Of a stretch of DNA of 64,000 nt, positions 7,928 to 14,970 are shown in pieces. The stretch's first letter is position 1. Every line of letters starts with the position of its first letter. A model generated the notes under the pieces. The model worked only from the letters and a program-made list of their open reading frames with translations, searched no databases and had not been told where the DNA came from. The stretch covers positions 11,491 through 75,490 of the forward strand of contig NZ_URDP01000005.1 of the NCBI RefSeq assembly GCF_900546705.1. The letters are read 5' to 3'. A program made the position numbers and the translations under genes. The stretch is from an uncultured Oscillibacter sp. (lineage in GTDB: Bacteria; Bacillota; Clostridia; Oscillospirales; Oscillospiraceae).

Positions 7928-8749
7928 TCACGGCTCCGGCGGCCCCAGGTCCCGGGCCACCCGGACGGCGTAGGCGTTGGCCATGGTGGCCGGGGCGTTG
8001 AACAGGGCCGAGAGCAGGTACTGCTTGGCGTTGCGCACCGGGACGGTGCACCGGGCCAGGCTGTCCAGCACGTAGACCATGTGCTCCCGGCCCAGCTTCA
8101 AAAACCGCTCCCGCACCGCCTGCCGGGGCAGGTCGCACCCGGCGATGCGGGCGGTGGGCCGCCGGTCGCACACCGCCTCCGCCGCCAGCTCCACCAGCTC
8201 GTCCAGCTCCTCCGCCCGGGTGGGATCGTCCGCCAGGAGCTGGTCGTACTCGATGTTCTCCAGAATCTGTGCCCGGACCGTCTCCCAGTCGGGTTCTTGG
8301 TCGGCGTCTCCCTCCGCCGCCCCGTCCGCCTCCGGTCCGGATGGGATGGGATGGGTCCTTGCTTGCTCTTTTCTTGCTTGTTTTGTTCTTTGTTTTTCTT
8401 TTCTTGATTGGGGGGACTTTGCCGCCTCCGGCTTTCCCGCACCCGGCGCCGCCGCCTCCGGCTTCTCCCATATGAGATATTCCGTGTCCCGGATGCGGCC
8501 GTCCGGCCCCCGCACCTGCCTCCGGCGGACGTACCCGGCCCGCTCCAGCTCCCCCAGGGCCCGGGACACCGCCTCCACCCCCTCCCGGCAGACGGCGGCC
8601 AGGCCCCGGACGGAGTAGTCCCACCCCGCCGGCAGGGACACCAGCAGCCATAAAAGCCCCTTGGCCTTCAGGGAAAGCGCCGGGTCCCGCAGGGGGCCGT
8701 TGTCCAGAATGGTGAAATCTCCCGTGTGCTGTGCGCGAATGACGGCCAT
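7928..8749 (-). CDS. Winged-helix protein with DUF6017-like C terminus
   Basis: A 273-aa putative DNA-binding protein. The N-terminal 90 residues form a winged helix-turn-helix like those of phage and plasmid replication initiators (a GDFTILDNGPLRD opening, then a helix-turn-helix ending in YVRRR). A charged, low-complexity Lys/Gln/Arg/Glu linker follows at about 100-140. The C-terminal 110 residues resemble DUF6017, ending in a conserved NAKQYL segment. Such proteins are usually on mobile elements, yet this one is isolated and has full chromosomal G+C. It may be a domesticated remnant. The start at 8749 is the first ATG before the conserved domain. Confidence 0.65.
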   Translation of the reverse strand: MAVIRAQHTGDFTILDNGPLRDPALSLKAKGLLWLLVSLPAGWDYSVRGLAAVCREGVEAVSRALGELERAGYVRRRQVRGPDGRIRDTEYLIWEKPEAAAPGAGKPEAAKSPQSRKEKQRTKQARKEQARTHPIPSGPEADGAAEGDADQEPDWETVRAQILENIEYDQLLADDPTRAEELDELVELAAEAVCDRRPTARIAGCDLPRQAVRERFLKLGREHMVYVLDSLARCTVPVRNAKQYLLSALFNAPATMANAYAVRVARDLGPPEP

Positions 8750-8863
8750 AGGCGCCCTCCTTTCCTCTGCCCGTCCCGCCCGGGCGCGGCGGGCGTGCAC
8801 GCCGCCGTGCAACGGCGGCGGAACTTTTTCCCCCCGGCCCGTATTCCCACCGCGCCCCGGCGG

Positions 8864-8872
8864 TGGTATAAT
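8864..8872 (+). promoter_or_regulatory. Extended -10 promoter of the EamA transporter
   Basis: TGG-TATAAT (TATAAT at 8867-8872) with no good -35 element; about 50 nt upstream of the start codon. Confidence 0.5.
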
Positions 8873-8923
8873 GGCCCCAGTAAGCCCGGAGAACGGACGG
8901 ATGAAAACGGGAGATGGAGCGGT

Positions 8924-9778
8924 ATGTGGATCCTCTTTGCCTGCGGGTCGGCGTTTTTTGCCGGGGTGACGGCCATTCTGGCCAAGTGCGGCATCCGGCG
9001 CACCGATTCCACGGTGGCCACCGCCATCCGCACCGTGGTGGTGCTGATCTTCGCGTGGGTCATGGTGTTCGTGGCCGGCTCCCAGGACCAGCTTGGCTCC
9101 ATCGGCGGCAAGACCCTGGCCTTTCTGGTGCTCTCGGGCCTGGCCACCGGCGCGTCCTGGCTTTGCTACTTCCGGGCCCTCCAGACCGGCGACGTGAACA
9201 AGGTGGTGCCCATCGACAAGTCCAGCACCGTGCTGACCATCCTGCTGGCCTTCTTGCTGCTGGGGGAGCCCATCGGCCTCGCCCAGGGCATCGGCGTGGC
9301 GGCCATCGCAGCGGGCACGTTCCTCATGATCGAGCGCAAGGAGGGGGCGGGAGGCGGCAGCGGCCACTGGATGGCCTTCGCCTTCGGCTCGGCGGTTTTC
9401 GCCAGCCTCACCGCCATTTTGGGCAAGGTGGGCATCCAGGACGTGGAGTCCAACCTGGGCACCGCCATCCGCACCGGCGTGGTGCTGGTGATGGCCTGGG
9501 CCATGGTGGCGGTGACGGGCAAAGGAGGGGAGGTCAAAAAGGTGCCCCGGGGGGAGCTGGCCTTCATCTGCCTCTCCGGCATCGCCACCGGCGCCTCCTG
9601 GCTTTGCTACTACCGCGCCCTCCAGACCGGCCCGGCCAGCGCGGTGGTGCCCATCGACAAGCTGAGCATCCTGGTGACGGCGGCCTTTTCCCGGCTGGTG
9701 CTGGGGGAGCACCTCACCGCCCGCTCCGGCTGTGGATTGGCCCTGCTGACCGCCGGGACGCTGGCCATGCTGGTCTGA
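8924..9778 (+). CDS. EamA-family (DMT) transporter
   Basis: A 284-aa inner-membrane permease of the drug/metabolite transporter superfamily with about ten transmembrane helices. It is made of two tandem EamA repeats. The halves still share near-identical segments TGASWLCYFRALQTG and TGASWLCYYRALQTG, about 155 residues apart, and VVPIDK motifs, showing recent internal duplication. The substrate is unknown. The ATG at 8924 is used because the upstream open frame crosses the promoter. Confidence 0.85.
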   Translation: MWILFACGSAFFAGVTAILAKCGIRRTDSTVATAIRTVVVLIFAWVMVFVAGSQDQLGSIGGKTLAFLVLSGLATGASWLCYFRALQTGDVNKVVPIDKSSTVLTILLAFLLLGEPIGLAQGIGVAAIAAGTFLMIERKEGAGGGSGHWMAFAFGSAVFASLTAILGKVGIQDVESNLGTAIRTGVVLVMAWAMVAVTGKGGEVKKVPRGELAFICLSGIATGASWLCYYRALQTGPASAVVPIDKLSILVTAAFSRLVLGEHLTARSGCGLALLTAGTLAMLV

Positions 9779-9919
9779 GACTGACAAAACGGCGCCTTTG
9801 TCCATACAGCCGGGCCCATGTGGCAGTGGTGCGGCGGGGCAAAGGGGGGTACAATAGAGAGGACGCGGCACGCCCGCGAATATATCCGGCCGCCGCCCGG
9901 CGCCCAGGAAGGAGCCTAC

Positions 9920-10750
9920 ATGGACACCATATCCCTGCTGACCACCCTGGATGAACGGTACCTGCCCCAGCTGCAGGTGCTGCTGACATCCCTGCACGTC
10001 AACAACCCCGGCGAGCGCTTCGCCCTCCACCTGCTCCACAGCGGCATCCCCCGCGATGCCCTGGCGGGCACGGCCCGCCGGTGCGGGGCCTGGGGCTGGG
10101 ACTTTTTCCCCGCGGAGGTGGACGGCGCCCTTTTTGCCGGCGCGCCGGTGAGCCGCCAGTACCCCCGGGAGATGTACTACCGGCTGCTGGCCCCCCGGCT
10201 GCTGCCCGGGGTGGACCGCATCCTCTACCTGGACCCGGACATTCTGGTCATCAACCCCATCCGCCCCCTGTGGGAACAGGACCTGGCGGGCAAGCTGTTC
10301 GCCGCCGCCGCCCACACCGGCAAGACGGAGCTTGCCAGCAGCGTCAACCAGCTGCGGCTGGGCACGGAGGGGGACTACTATAACTCCGGCGTGCTGGTCA
10401 TGGACCTGGCGGCCGGGCGGCGGGAGATCGAGCCCCGCTTCCTCTTCGACTACGTGGCCCGCCACCGCAAGGAGCTGGTGCTGCCGGACCAGGACGTGCT
10501 CAACGCCCTCTTCAGCCGGCGCATCCTGCCCCTGGAGGACGCGCTGTGGAACTACGACGCCCGCAACTACTCCACCTACTTTATGCGCAGCGGCGGCGTC
10601 ATGGACGTGCGGTGGGTCATGGACCACACGGCGATTTTGCACTTTTGCGGCAAGGAGAAGCCCTGGAAGCCCAAGTACTTCCACCGCTTCGGCATTTTGT
10701 ATCAGCACTACGCCCGGCTTGCCCGGCGGGAGGAGGAGAGTTGGCAGTGA
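9920..10750 (+). CDS. Glycosyltransferase family 8
   Basis: A 276-aa retaining glycosyltransferase (GT-A fold) related to lipopolysaccharide galactosyl/glucosyltransferases. The metal-binding DxD motif is LDPDIL (about residues 104-108), with the expected YYNSGVLVMDL segment and a late HF-GKEKPW motif. AAGGAG precedes the ATG at 9920. Its last four bases overlap the GTG start of cardiolipin synthase, so the two are translationally coupled and likely act together in envelope glycolipid synthesis. A TACAAT (9850-9855) upstream may be its -10 element. Confidence 0.85.
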   Translation: MDTISLLTTLDERYLPQLQVLLTSLHVNNPGERFALHLLHSGIPRDALAGTARRCGAWGWDFFPAEVDGALFAGAPVSRQYPREMYYRLLAPRLLPGVDRILYLDPDILVINPIRPLWEQDLAGKLFAAAAHTGKTELASSVNQLRLGTEGDYYNSGVLVMDLAAGRREIEPRFLFDYVARHRKELVLPDQDVLNALFSRRILPLEDALWNYDARNYSTYFMRSGGVMDVRWVMDHTAILHFCGKEKPWKPKYFHRFGILYQHYARLARREEESWQ

Positions 10751-12267
10751 AAAACCGGTACCGGCGCATCATCGGCAGCCGCCTGGTGGTCACGGCCCTG
10801 GCCGCGGCGGTCCAGGCGGCGTGGCTGTGGGGCCTTTTGGAGCTGCTGGCCCCCTACGCGCTGCTCATCGACGCGGCGCTGACGGTGCTGGCGGTGGTGT
10901 TCGTGCTCTACGTGGCCTCCAAGCGGGATGAGCCCGCCTACAAGATCCTCTGGCTCATTGCCATCTTGTCCCTCCCCCTGTTCGGCACGGTGCTCTATCT
11001 GTGCTTCGGGGACAAAAAGACCGGCCGCCCCCTGGCCCGGCGCCTGGAGCGGGCCCGGGACGCCATGGGCCCCCACCCGGTCACGGCGCCCGGGACGGAG
11101 GAGGCCCTGCTGGCCGCCTCCCCCCGGATGGCACAGACCTTCCGGTACGCCGCGTACCTGAGCCGCAGCCCCACCTTCCCCAACACGGACGCCCGGTATT
11201 ACCCCCTGGGCGACGACATGTTCCCGGCCATGCTGGAGGCTCTGGAGGGGGCGGGGAAGTTCATCTATCTGGAGTACTTCATCATCGCCGAGGGGCAGAT
11301 GTGGGGCCGCATGCTGGAGATCTTGGAGCGCAAGGCGGCCGCCGGGGTGGACGTGCGGGTCATCTACGACGACCTGGGCAGCCTGACCACCCTGCCTCCC
11401 GGGTACGGGGACGCCCTGCGGCGCCGGGGCATCCGGTGCGTGGACTTCAACCCCATGCGGCTGGTGCTCTCCGGCACCCTCAACAACCGGGACCACCGGA
11501 AGATCCTGGTGGTGGACGGCACCGTGGCCTTCAGCGGCGGCGTGAACCTGGCGGACGAGTACATCAACGCCTACGAAAAGTACGGCCACTGGAAGGACGG
11601 GGGCTTCCGGGTGGAGGGAGCGGCGGCGTGGGGTTATACCCACATGTTTGCCGAGTTCTGGAACGCCTTCTCCCCGGAGAAGATCACCCTGCCCCTGTGC
11701 CCCGCCCCGGCGGCGCCCGCCGACGGCTTCATCCACCCCTACTGCGACATGCCCACCAACCACGACGCCGTCAGCAACCACCTCTACATGGAGCTTTTGG
11801 ACCAGGCCGCGGAGTACGCCTGGTTCTTCACCCCCTACCTGATGCTGGGGGACACCCTGCTGGACACCTTCGTCCGGGCGGCCCGGCGGGGGGTGGACGT
11901 GCGGATCTACGTGCCCGGCGTCCCGGACAAGCCCTTCATCTACCGGATCACCCGGAGCTTTTACCGGCCGCTGCTGCGGGCGGGGGTGCGGATCTTCACC
12001 TACACCCCCGGCTTCCTCCACGCCAAGGCCTGCCTCGTGGACGGCCAGGCGGGCATGCTGGGCACGGTGAACCTGGACTACCGGAGCCTGTTTCTCCACT
12101 TCGAGTGCAACGCCCTTTTCTACCGGGCGTCGCTGCTCCAAGACCTGCGGCGGGACTTTGAGGCCACCGAGGCCAAGTGCCGGGAGGTGACGGAGGCCGA
12201 CTGCGGCCGCGGTCTCGGCAGCCGCCTGGCCGACTGCCTGCTGCGGATCATCGCCCCCCTTTGCTGA
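10747..12267 (+). CDS. cls: Cardiolipin synthase (phospholipase D type)
   Basis: A 506-aa membrane enzyme that condenses two phosphatidylglycerol molecules into cardiolipin. Two N-terminal transmembrane helices (about 10-33 and 36-56, with more hydrophobic sequence to about 85) precede two PLD HKD motifs, HRKILVVD (about 249-256) and HAKACLVD (about 424-431), which form the active site. Length matches bacterial ClsA/Cls. The GTG at 10747 overlaps the preceding glycosyltransferase stop; a GGAGG site lies within that gene's end. A phosphatase follows after 18 bp on the same strand. Confidence 0.92.
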   Translation: MKNRYRRIIGSRLVVTALAAAVQAAWLWGLLELLAPYALLIDAALTVLAVVFVLYVASKRDEPAYKILWLIAILSLPLFGTVLYLCFGDKKTGRPLARRLERARDAMGPHPVTAPGTEEALLAASPRMAQTFRYAAYLSRSPTFPNTDARYYPLGDDMFPAMLEALEGAGKFIYLEYFIIAEGQMWGRMLEILERKAAAGVDVRVIYDDLGSLTTLPPGYGDALRRRGIRCVDFNPMRLVLSGTLNNRDHRKILVVDGTVAFSGGVNLADEYINAYEKYGHWKDGGFRVEGAAAWGYTHMFAEFWNAFSPEKITLPLCPAPAAPADGFIHPYCDMPTNHDAVSNHLYMELLDQAAEYAWFFTPYLMLGDTLLDTFVRAARRGVDVRIYVPGVPDKPFIYRITRSFYRPLLRAGVRIFTYTPGFLHAKACLVDGQAGMLGTVNLDYRSLFLHFECNALFYRASLLQDLRRDFEATEAKCREVTEADCGRGLGSRLADCLLRIIAPLC

Positions 12268-12285
12268 GGGGAGAGGGAGGAGACT

Positions 12286-12747
12286 ATGACGAGAATTTTG
12301 TTTGTGTGCCTGGGCAACATCTGCCGCAGCCCCATGGCCGAGTATATCCTGCGGGAGCTGGTGCGGCAGGCGGGGACGGAGGCGTCGTTTGTCATCGACT
12401 CCGCCGCCACCAGCGACGAGGAGACCGGCAACCCGGTCTACCCGCCGGCCCGGCGCAAGCTGACGGAGCACGGCGTCCCCTGCGGCGGCCACACCGCCCG
12501 GCAGCTGCGCCGGGAGGACTACGGCCGCTACGACCTGCTCATCGGCATGGACGAGGCCAATCTCCGGGCCATGCGCCGGATCTGCGGCGGCGACCCGGCG
12601 GGGAAGATCCGGCTGCTCATGGACTACACCCGCCGGCCCGGCCAGGTGGCCGACCCCTGGTTCAGCGGGGACTTCGAGGCGGCCTACCGGGACATCCGGG
12701 CCGGCTGCGAGGGCCTTTTGACGGCTTTGGGGGAACAGAAGGCATAA
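12286..12747 (+). CDS. Low molecular weight protein tyrosine phosphatase
   Basis: A 153-aa cytosolic phosphatase. The P-loop CLGNICRS has catalytic Cys8 and Arg14 (C-x5-R), and the general acid Asp is in DPWF near the C terminus. In Gram-positives such enzymes (YwlE/Wzb type) remove phosphate from Tyr or Arg of proteins, including BY-kinases. Two BY-kinases are encoded about 22 kb downstream, but YwlE-like arginine phosphatase activity cannot be excluded. GGGAGGAG precedes the ATG. It is the last gene of the GT8-cls operon. Confidence 0.88.
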   Translation: MTRILFVCLGNICRSPMAEYILRELVRQAGTEASFVIDSAATSDEETGNPVYPPARRKLTEHGVPCGGHTARQLRREDYGRYDLLIGMDEANLRAMRRICGGDPAGKIRLLMDYTRRPGQVADPWFSGDFEAAYRDIRAGCEGLLTALGEQKA

Positions 12748-12760
12748 TTTCATAAGAAAA

Positions 12761-12808
12761 AAACCGGGTCACGCTGCCAGACAGCTGCGTGACCCGGTTT
12801 TTTTTTCG
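12761..12808. terminator. Bidirectional terminator
   Basis: AAACCGGGTCACGC (12761-12774) pairs with GCGTGACCCGGTTT (12787-12800), flanked by A-runs on the left and T-runs on the right. It therefore ends the phosphatase operon on the plus strand. It also blocks minus-strand transcription from the invertible promoter at 12884-12912. Confidence 0.92.
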
Positions 12809-12816
12809 CCGTTCGG

Positions 12817-12849
12817 GGCAAAGTTCCGAAAGTAATCCACTTTCGGAAC
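12817..12849. repeat. Left inverted repeat of an invertible segment
   Basis: This 33-bp sequence is repeated exactly in inverse orientation at 13994-14026. It contains an internal dyad, GTTCCGAAAGT-AATCC-ACTTTCGGAAC (two 11-bp arms around a 5-bp asymmetric centre), the usual shape of a tyrosine-recombinase crossover site. Confidence 0.9.
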
Positions 12850-12883
12850 CGCAAGAGCATAGAGCACCCCCAAGTTATTTTTC

Positions 12884-12912
12884 ATTATAGTCAAACTGGA
12901 AAGTGTTGTCAA
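12884..12912 (-). promoter_or_regulatory. Perfect-consensus promoter inside the invertible segment
   Basis: Read on the minus strand: TTGACA (12907-12912), 17-nt spacer, TATAAT (12884-12889). Transcription would start near 12877 and run left through the inverted repeat into the bidirectional terminator. If the segment flips, the -10 would lie at about 13954-13959 and transcription would run right into the gene at 14079. Confidence 0.88.
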
Positions 12913-12995
12913 TCCACAGCGCGTGAAAAAAACACGCCGGGCCCCGCACTTGTTTACTGCGAAGCCCCGGCGGATCAAAGAAAGGATGATTCCAC

Positions 12996-13988
12996 ATGAA
13001 CAGATTCTTTCCATCGGCGGCCGTGCCCCTGAGTCAGGGACGGCAGAAGGGCGCGGTCACGTTTGCGCAGACCGCCGAACGGTGGCTCCTGGACAAAAAG
13101 TCCGCGGTGAAGCCCTCTACTTACGCGGTTTACGGCGGCATCCTGGAAAACCACCTGCTGCCGCCGCTGGGAGCTCTGGACATCTCCGGCGCAGGTGCCT
13201 GGGATCTGCAGCGCCTGCTCTCGGACATGCTGTTGGCCGGGCGCCGTGACGGCACCGGCGGCTTGTCCCCCAAGACGGTGGCGGACATCCGGGCGGTGCT
13301 GTGCCTGGTGCTCCGGTACGCCCAGGACCGGGGGCTGTGCGCCCCAACCGCCCGGGCGCCGCTGCCGGTGAACCCCGTCCAGCGCACCCAGGTGCTCACC
13401 CGGGCGGAACAGCGGCTTTTGGAGCAGTGCCTGCTGGAAAAGGCCGAGCCCTTCCGCACCGGCGTGTTGCTGGCGCTGTACTCCGGCGTGCGGATCGGGG
13501 AGCTGTGCGCCCTGCAGTGGAAGGACTTCTCCTTTGCCGACGGCACCGTGCGGGTGGAAAAGACGCTGCTGCGGGTGCGGGACTCCCGCCCGGAGGCGCC
13601 GGGGCGAACCCGGGTTGTGCTCCAGCGGCCCAAGACCCCCAGCTCCGAGCGGACCATTCCTCTGCCCCGCCAGATCCTGGGCCGCTGCGCCCAGGTGTGC
13701 CGCCGGCCGGAGGATTTCGTCCTCACCGGCAGCGGACGGTACATGGAGCCCCGGGCGTGCCTGAAGCGGTACAAGCGCCTTCTGGTCCAGGCTCAGGTGG
13801 CCGACCACACGTTCCACGCCCTGCGCCACACCTTCGCCACCCGCTGCGTGGAAAGCGGCTTCGACACCAAGTCCCTCAGTGAGATCATGGGCCACGCCAG
13901 CGTCCGCATCACCATGCAGCGGTACGTGCACCCCTCCATGGAGATGAAGCGCCGCCAGATGGAGCGGCTGACACTGCTGGAGGGCTGA
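12996..13988 (+). CDS. Tyrosine recombinase inside its own invertible segment
   Basis: A 330-aa tyrosine site-specific recombinase with all catalytic residues: Arg166, Lys213 (likely), His274, Arg277, His300 and the nucleophile Tyr310. The N-terminal 120 residues are a SAM-like core-binding domain. It lacks an Arm-DNA-binding extension of the Tn916/lambda kind, which fits simple inversion. Exact 33-bp inverted repeats flank the gene, so its own action should flip it along with the strong promoter at 12884-12912. The ATG at 12996 has a modest AAAGG site; no strong plus-strand promoter for it is visible. There is no phage or transfer gene nearby, so it is probably a dedicated invertase, not an element integrase. 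Confidence 0.88.
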   Translation: MNRFFPSAAVPLSQGRQKGAVTFAQTAERWLLDKKSAVKPSTYAVYGGILENHLLPPLGALDISGAGAWDLQRLLSDMLLAGRRDGTGGLSPKTVADIRAVLCLVLRYAQDRGLCAPTARAPLPVNPVQRTQVLTRAEQRLLEQCLLEKAEPFRTGVLLALYSGVRIGELCALQWKDFSFADGTVRVEKTLLRVRDSRPEAPGRTRVVLQRPKTPSSERTIPLPRQILGRCAQVCRRPEDFVLTGSGRYMEPRACLKRYKRLLVQAQVADHTFHALRHTFATRCVESGFDTKSLSEIMGHASVRITMQRYVHPSMEMKRRQMERLTLLEG

Positions 13989-13993
13989 GTCCC

Positions 13994-14026
13994 GTTCCGA
14001 AAGTGGATTACTTTCGGAACTTTGCC
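13994..14026. repeat. Right inverted repeat of the invertible segment
   Basis: Exact reverse complement of 12817-12849, six bases past the recombinase stop. As RNA its 11-bp dyad could also form a hairpin that weakens readthrough from the recombinase into the next gene. Confidence 0.9.
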
Positions 14027-14078
14027 ACCTCCTTGCAGGCGTCCGCCGGAGCGGACAGGCCGGAAGGTGAGGCGCGGC

Positions 14079-14909
14079 ATGAAAAACGATTTGCGGGGTC
14101 AGCGGTTCGGCCATCTGACGGCCCTGGAGCCCACTGCCCGGCGCAGCCGGGGGTGCGTGGTCTGGCGCTGCCGGTGCGACTGCGGCGCAGAGGTGGAGGT
14201 GGACAGCCGCCGCCTCAAGCCCGGGGCCCAGCTCAGCTGCGGCTGTGCCGCCCCGGTTCCCGGGGACCTGACCGGCCGTCGGTTCGGCCGCCTGACGGTC
14301 CTGAACAAGACCGGGCAGCGGGCGGCCAACCGCTCCGTGATCTGGCACTGCAAATGCGACTGCGGCGCGGAGGTGGACGTCCCCCGGGACAAGCTGCTCT
14401 CCGGCCAGAAGACCAGCTGCGGCTGCGGCAGGACCCCGCCCCGGAAGGACTGGGTGGGCCGCCGGTTCGGCAGTCTCACCGTCACGGCCTACGCCGGGAA
14501 GGAGGCGGGCAGCCACCTGTGGCGCTGCAAATGCGACTGCGGCGCGGAGGTGACCGTCCGGCAGTCCAATCTGCAAAGCGGCCAGACCACCAGCTGCGGC
14601 TGTGCCCGGTCCCGGCGCCGGGGCCTCCACTTTGTGGACGGCACGCTGCTGGAGCGGCTGCGGCCCGGCCCGCTGTCCCGGGCCAACACCAGCGGCTACC
14701 GGGGCGTGTACTTCAGCCGGGCCAAGGGCCGGTGGACGGCCCAGATCATGCTCCGGGGCAGGGACTACTACCTGGGCAGCTACGCCACGGCGGTGGAGGC
14801 GGCCCGGGCCCGGGCGGACGGCGAGGCGCTGTTCCGGGCGGTGCTGGAGCAATATGAATATGACGCCGCCGCACCGCCGGACGAGGCGGGACGGCGGCAG
14901 GACGGATAA
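14079..14909 (+). CDS. AP2-domain protein with three Cys-rich repeats
   Basis: A 276-aa putative DNA-binding protein. Three tandem repeats of about 60 residues each contain an RFGxLTV opening, a W-x-C-x-C-D-C-G motif and an SCGC ending. The Cys-x-Cys-x-Cys plus Cys-x-Cys pattern suggests a metal-binding ribbon. They are followed by an AP2/ERF-like domain (about residues 200-250, NTSGYRGVYFSRAKGRW to AAARARA-type helix). AP2 domains in bacteria mostly occur in phage homing endonucleases, but no nuclease domain is visible. It is the first gene downstream of the invertible promoter, so it would be switched on by inversion and may regulate the locus or the flip. The ATG at 14079 has a GGTGAG site. 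Confidence 0.75.
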   Translation: MKNDLRGQRFGHLTALEPTARRSRGCVVWRCRCDCGAEVEVDSRRLKPGAQLSCGCAAPVPGDLTGRRFGRLTVLNKTGQRAANRSVIWHCKCDCGAEVDVPRDKLLSGQKTSCGCGRTPPRKDWVGRRFGSLTVTAYAGKEAGSHLWRCKCDCGAEVTVRQSNLQSGQTTSCGCARSRRRGLHFVDGTLLERLRPGPLSRANTSGYRGVYFSRAKGRWTAQIMLRGRDYYLGSYATAVEAARARADGEALFRAVLEQYEYDAAAPPDEAGRRQDG

Positions 14910-14970
14910 AAAAGACGGGCGGCGCCGGGGCTCCGGCGGCCGCAGACATCAAAGCAGGGAGGAAACACAT

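Noticed and set aside
7928..10708. 926-aa minus-strand open frame
   Set aside because: Only the last 273 codons match a protein-like domain. The rest is low-complexity antisense to the EamA and GT8 genes, with no start or ribosome site.
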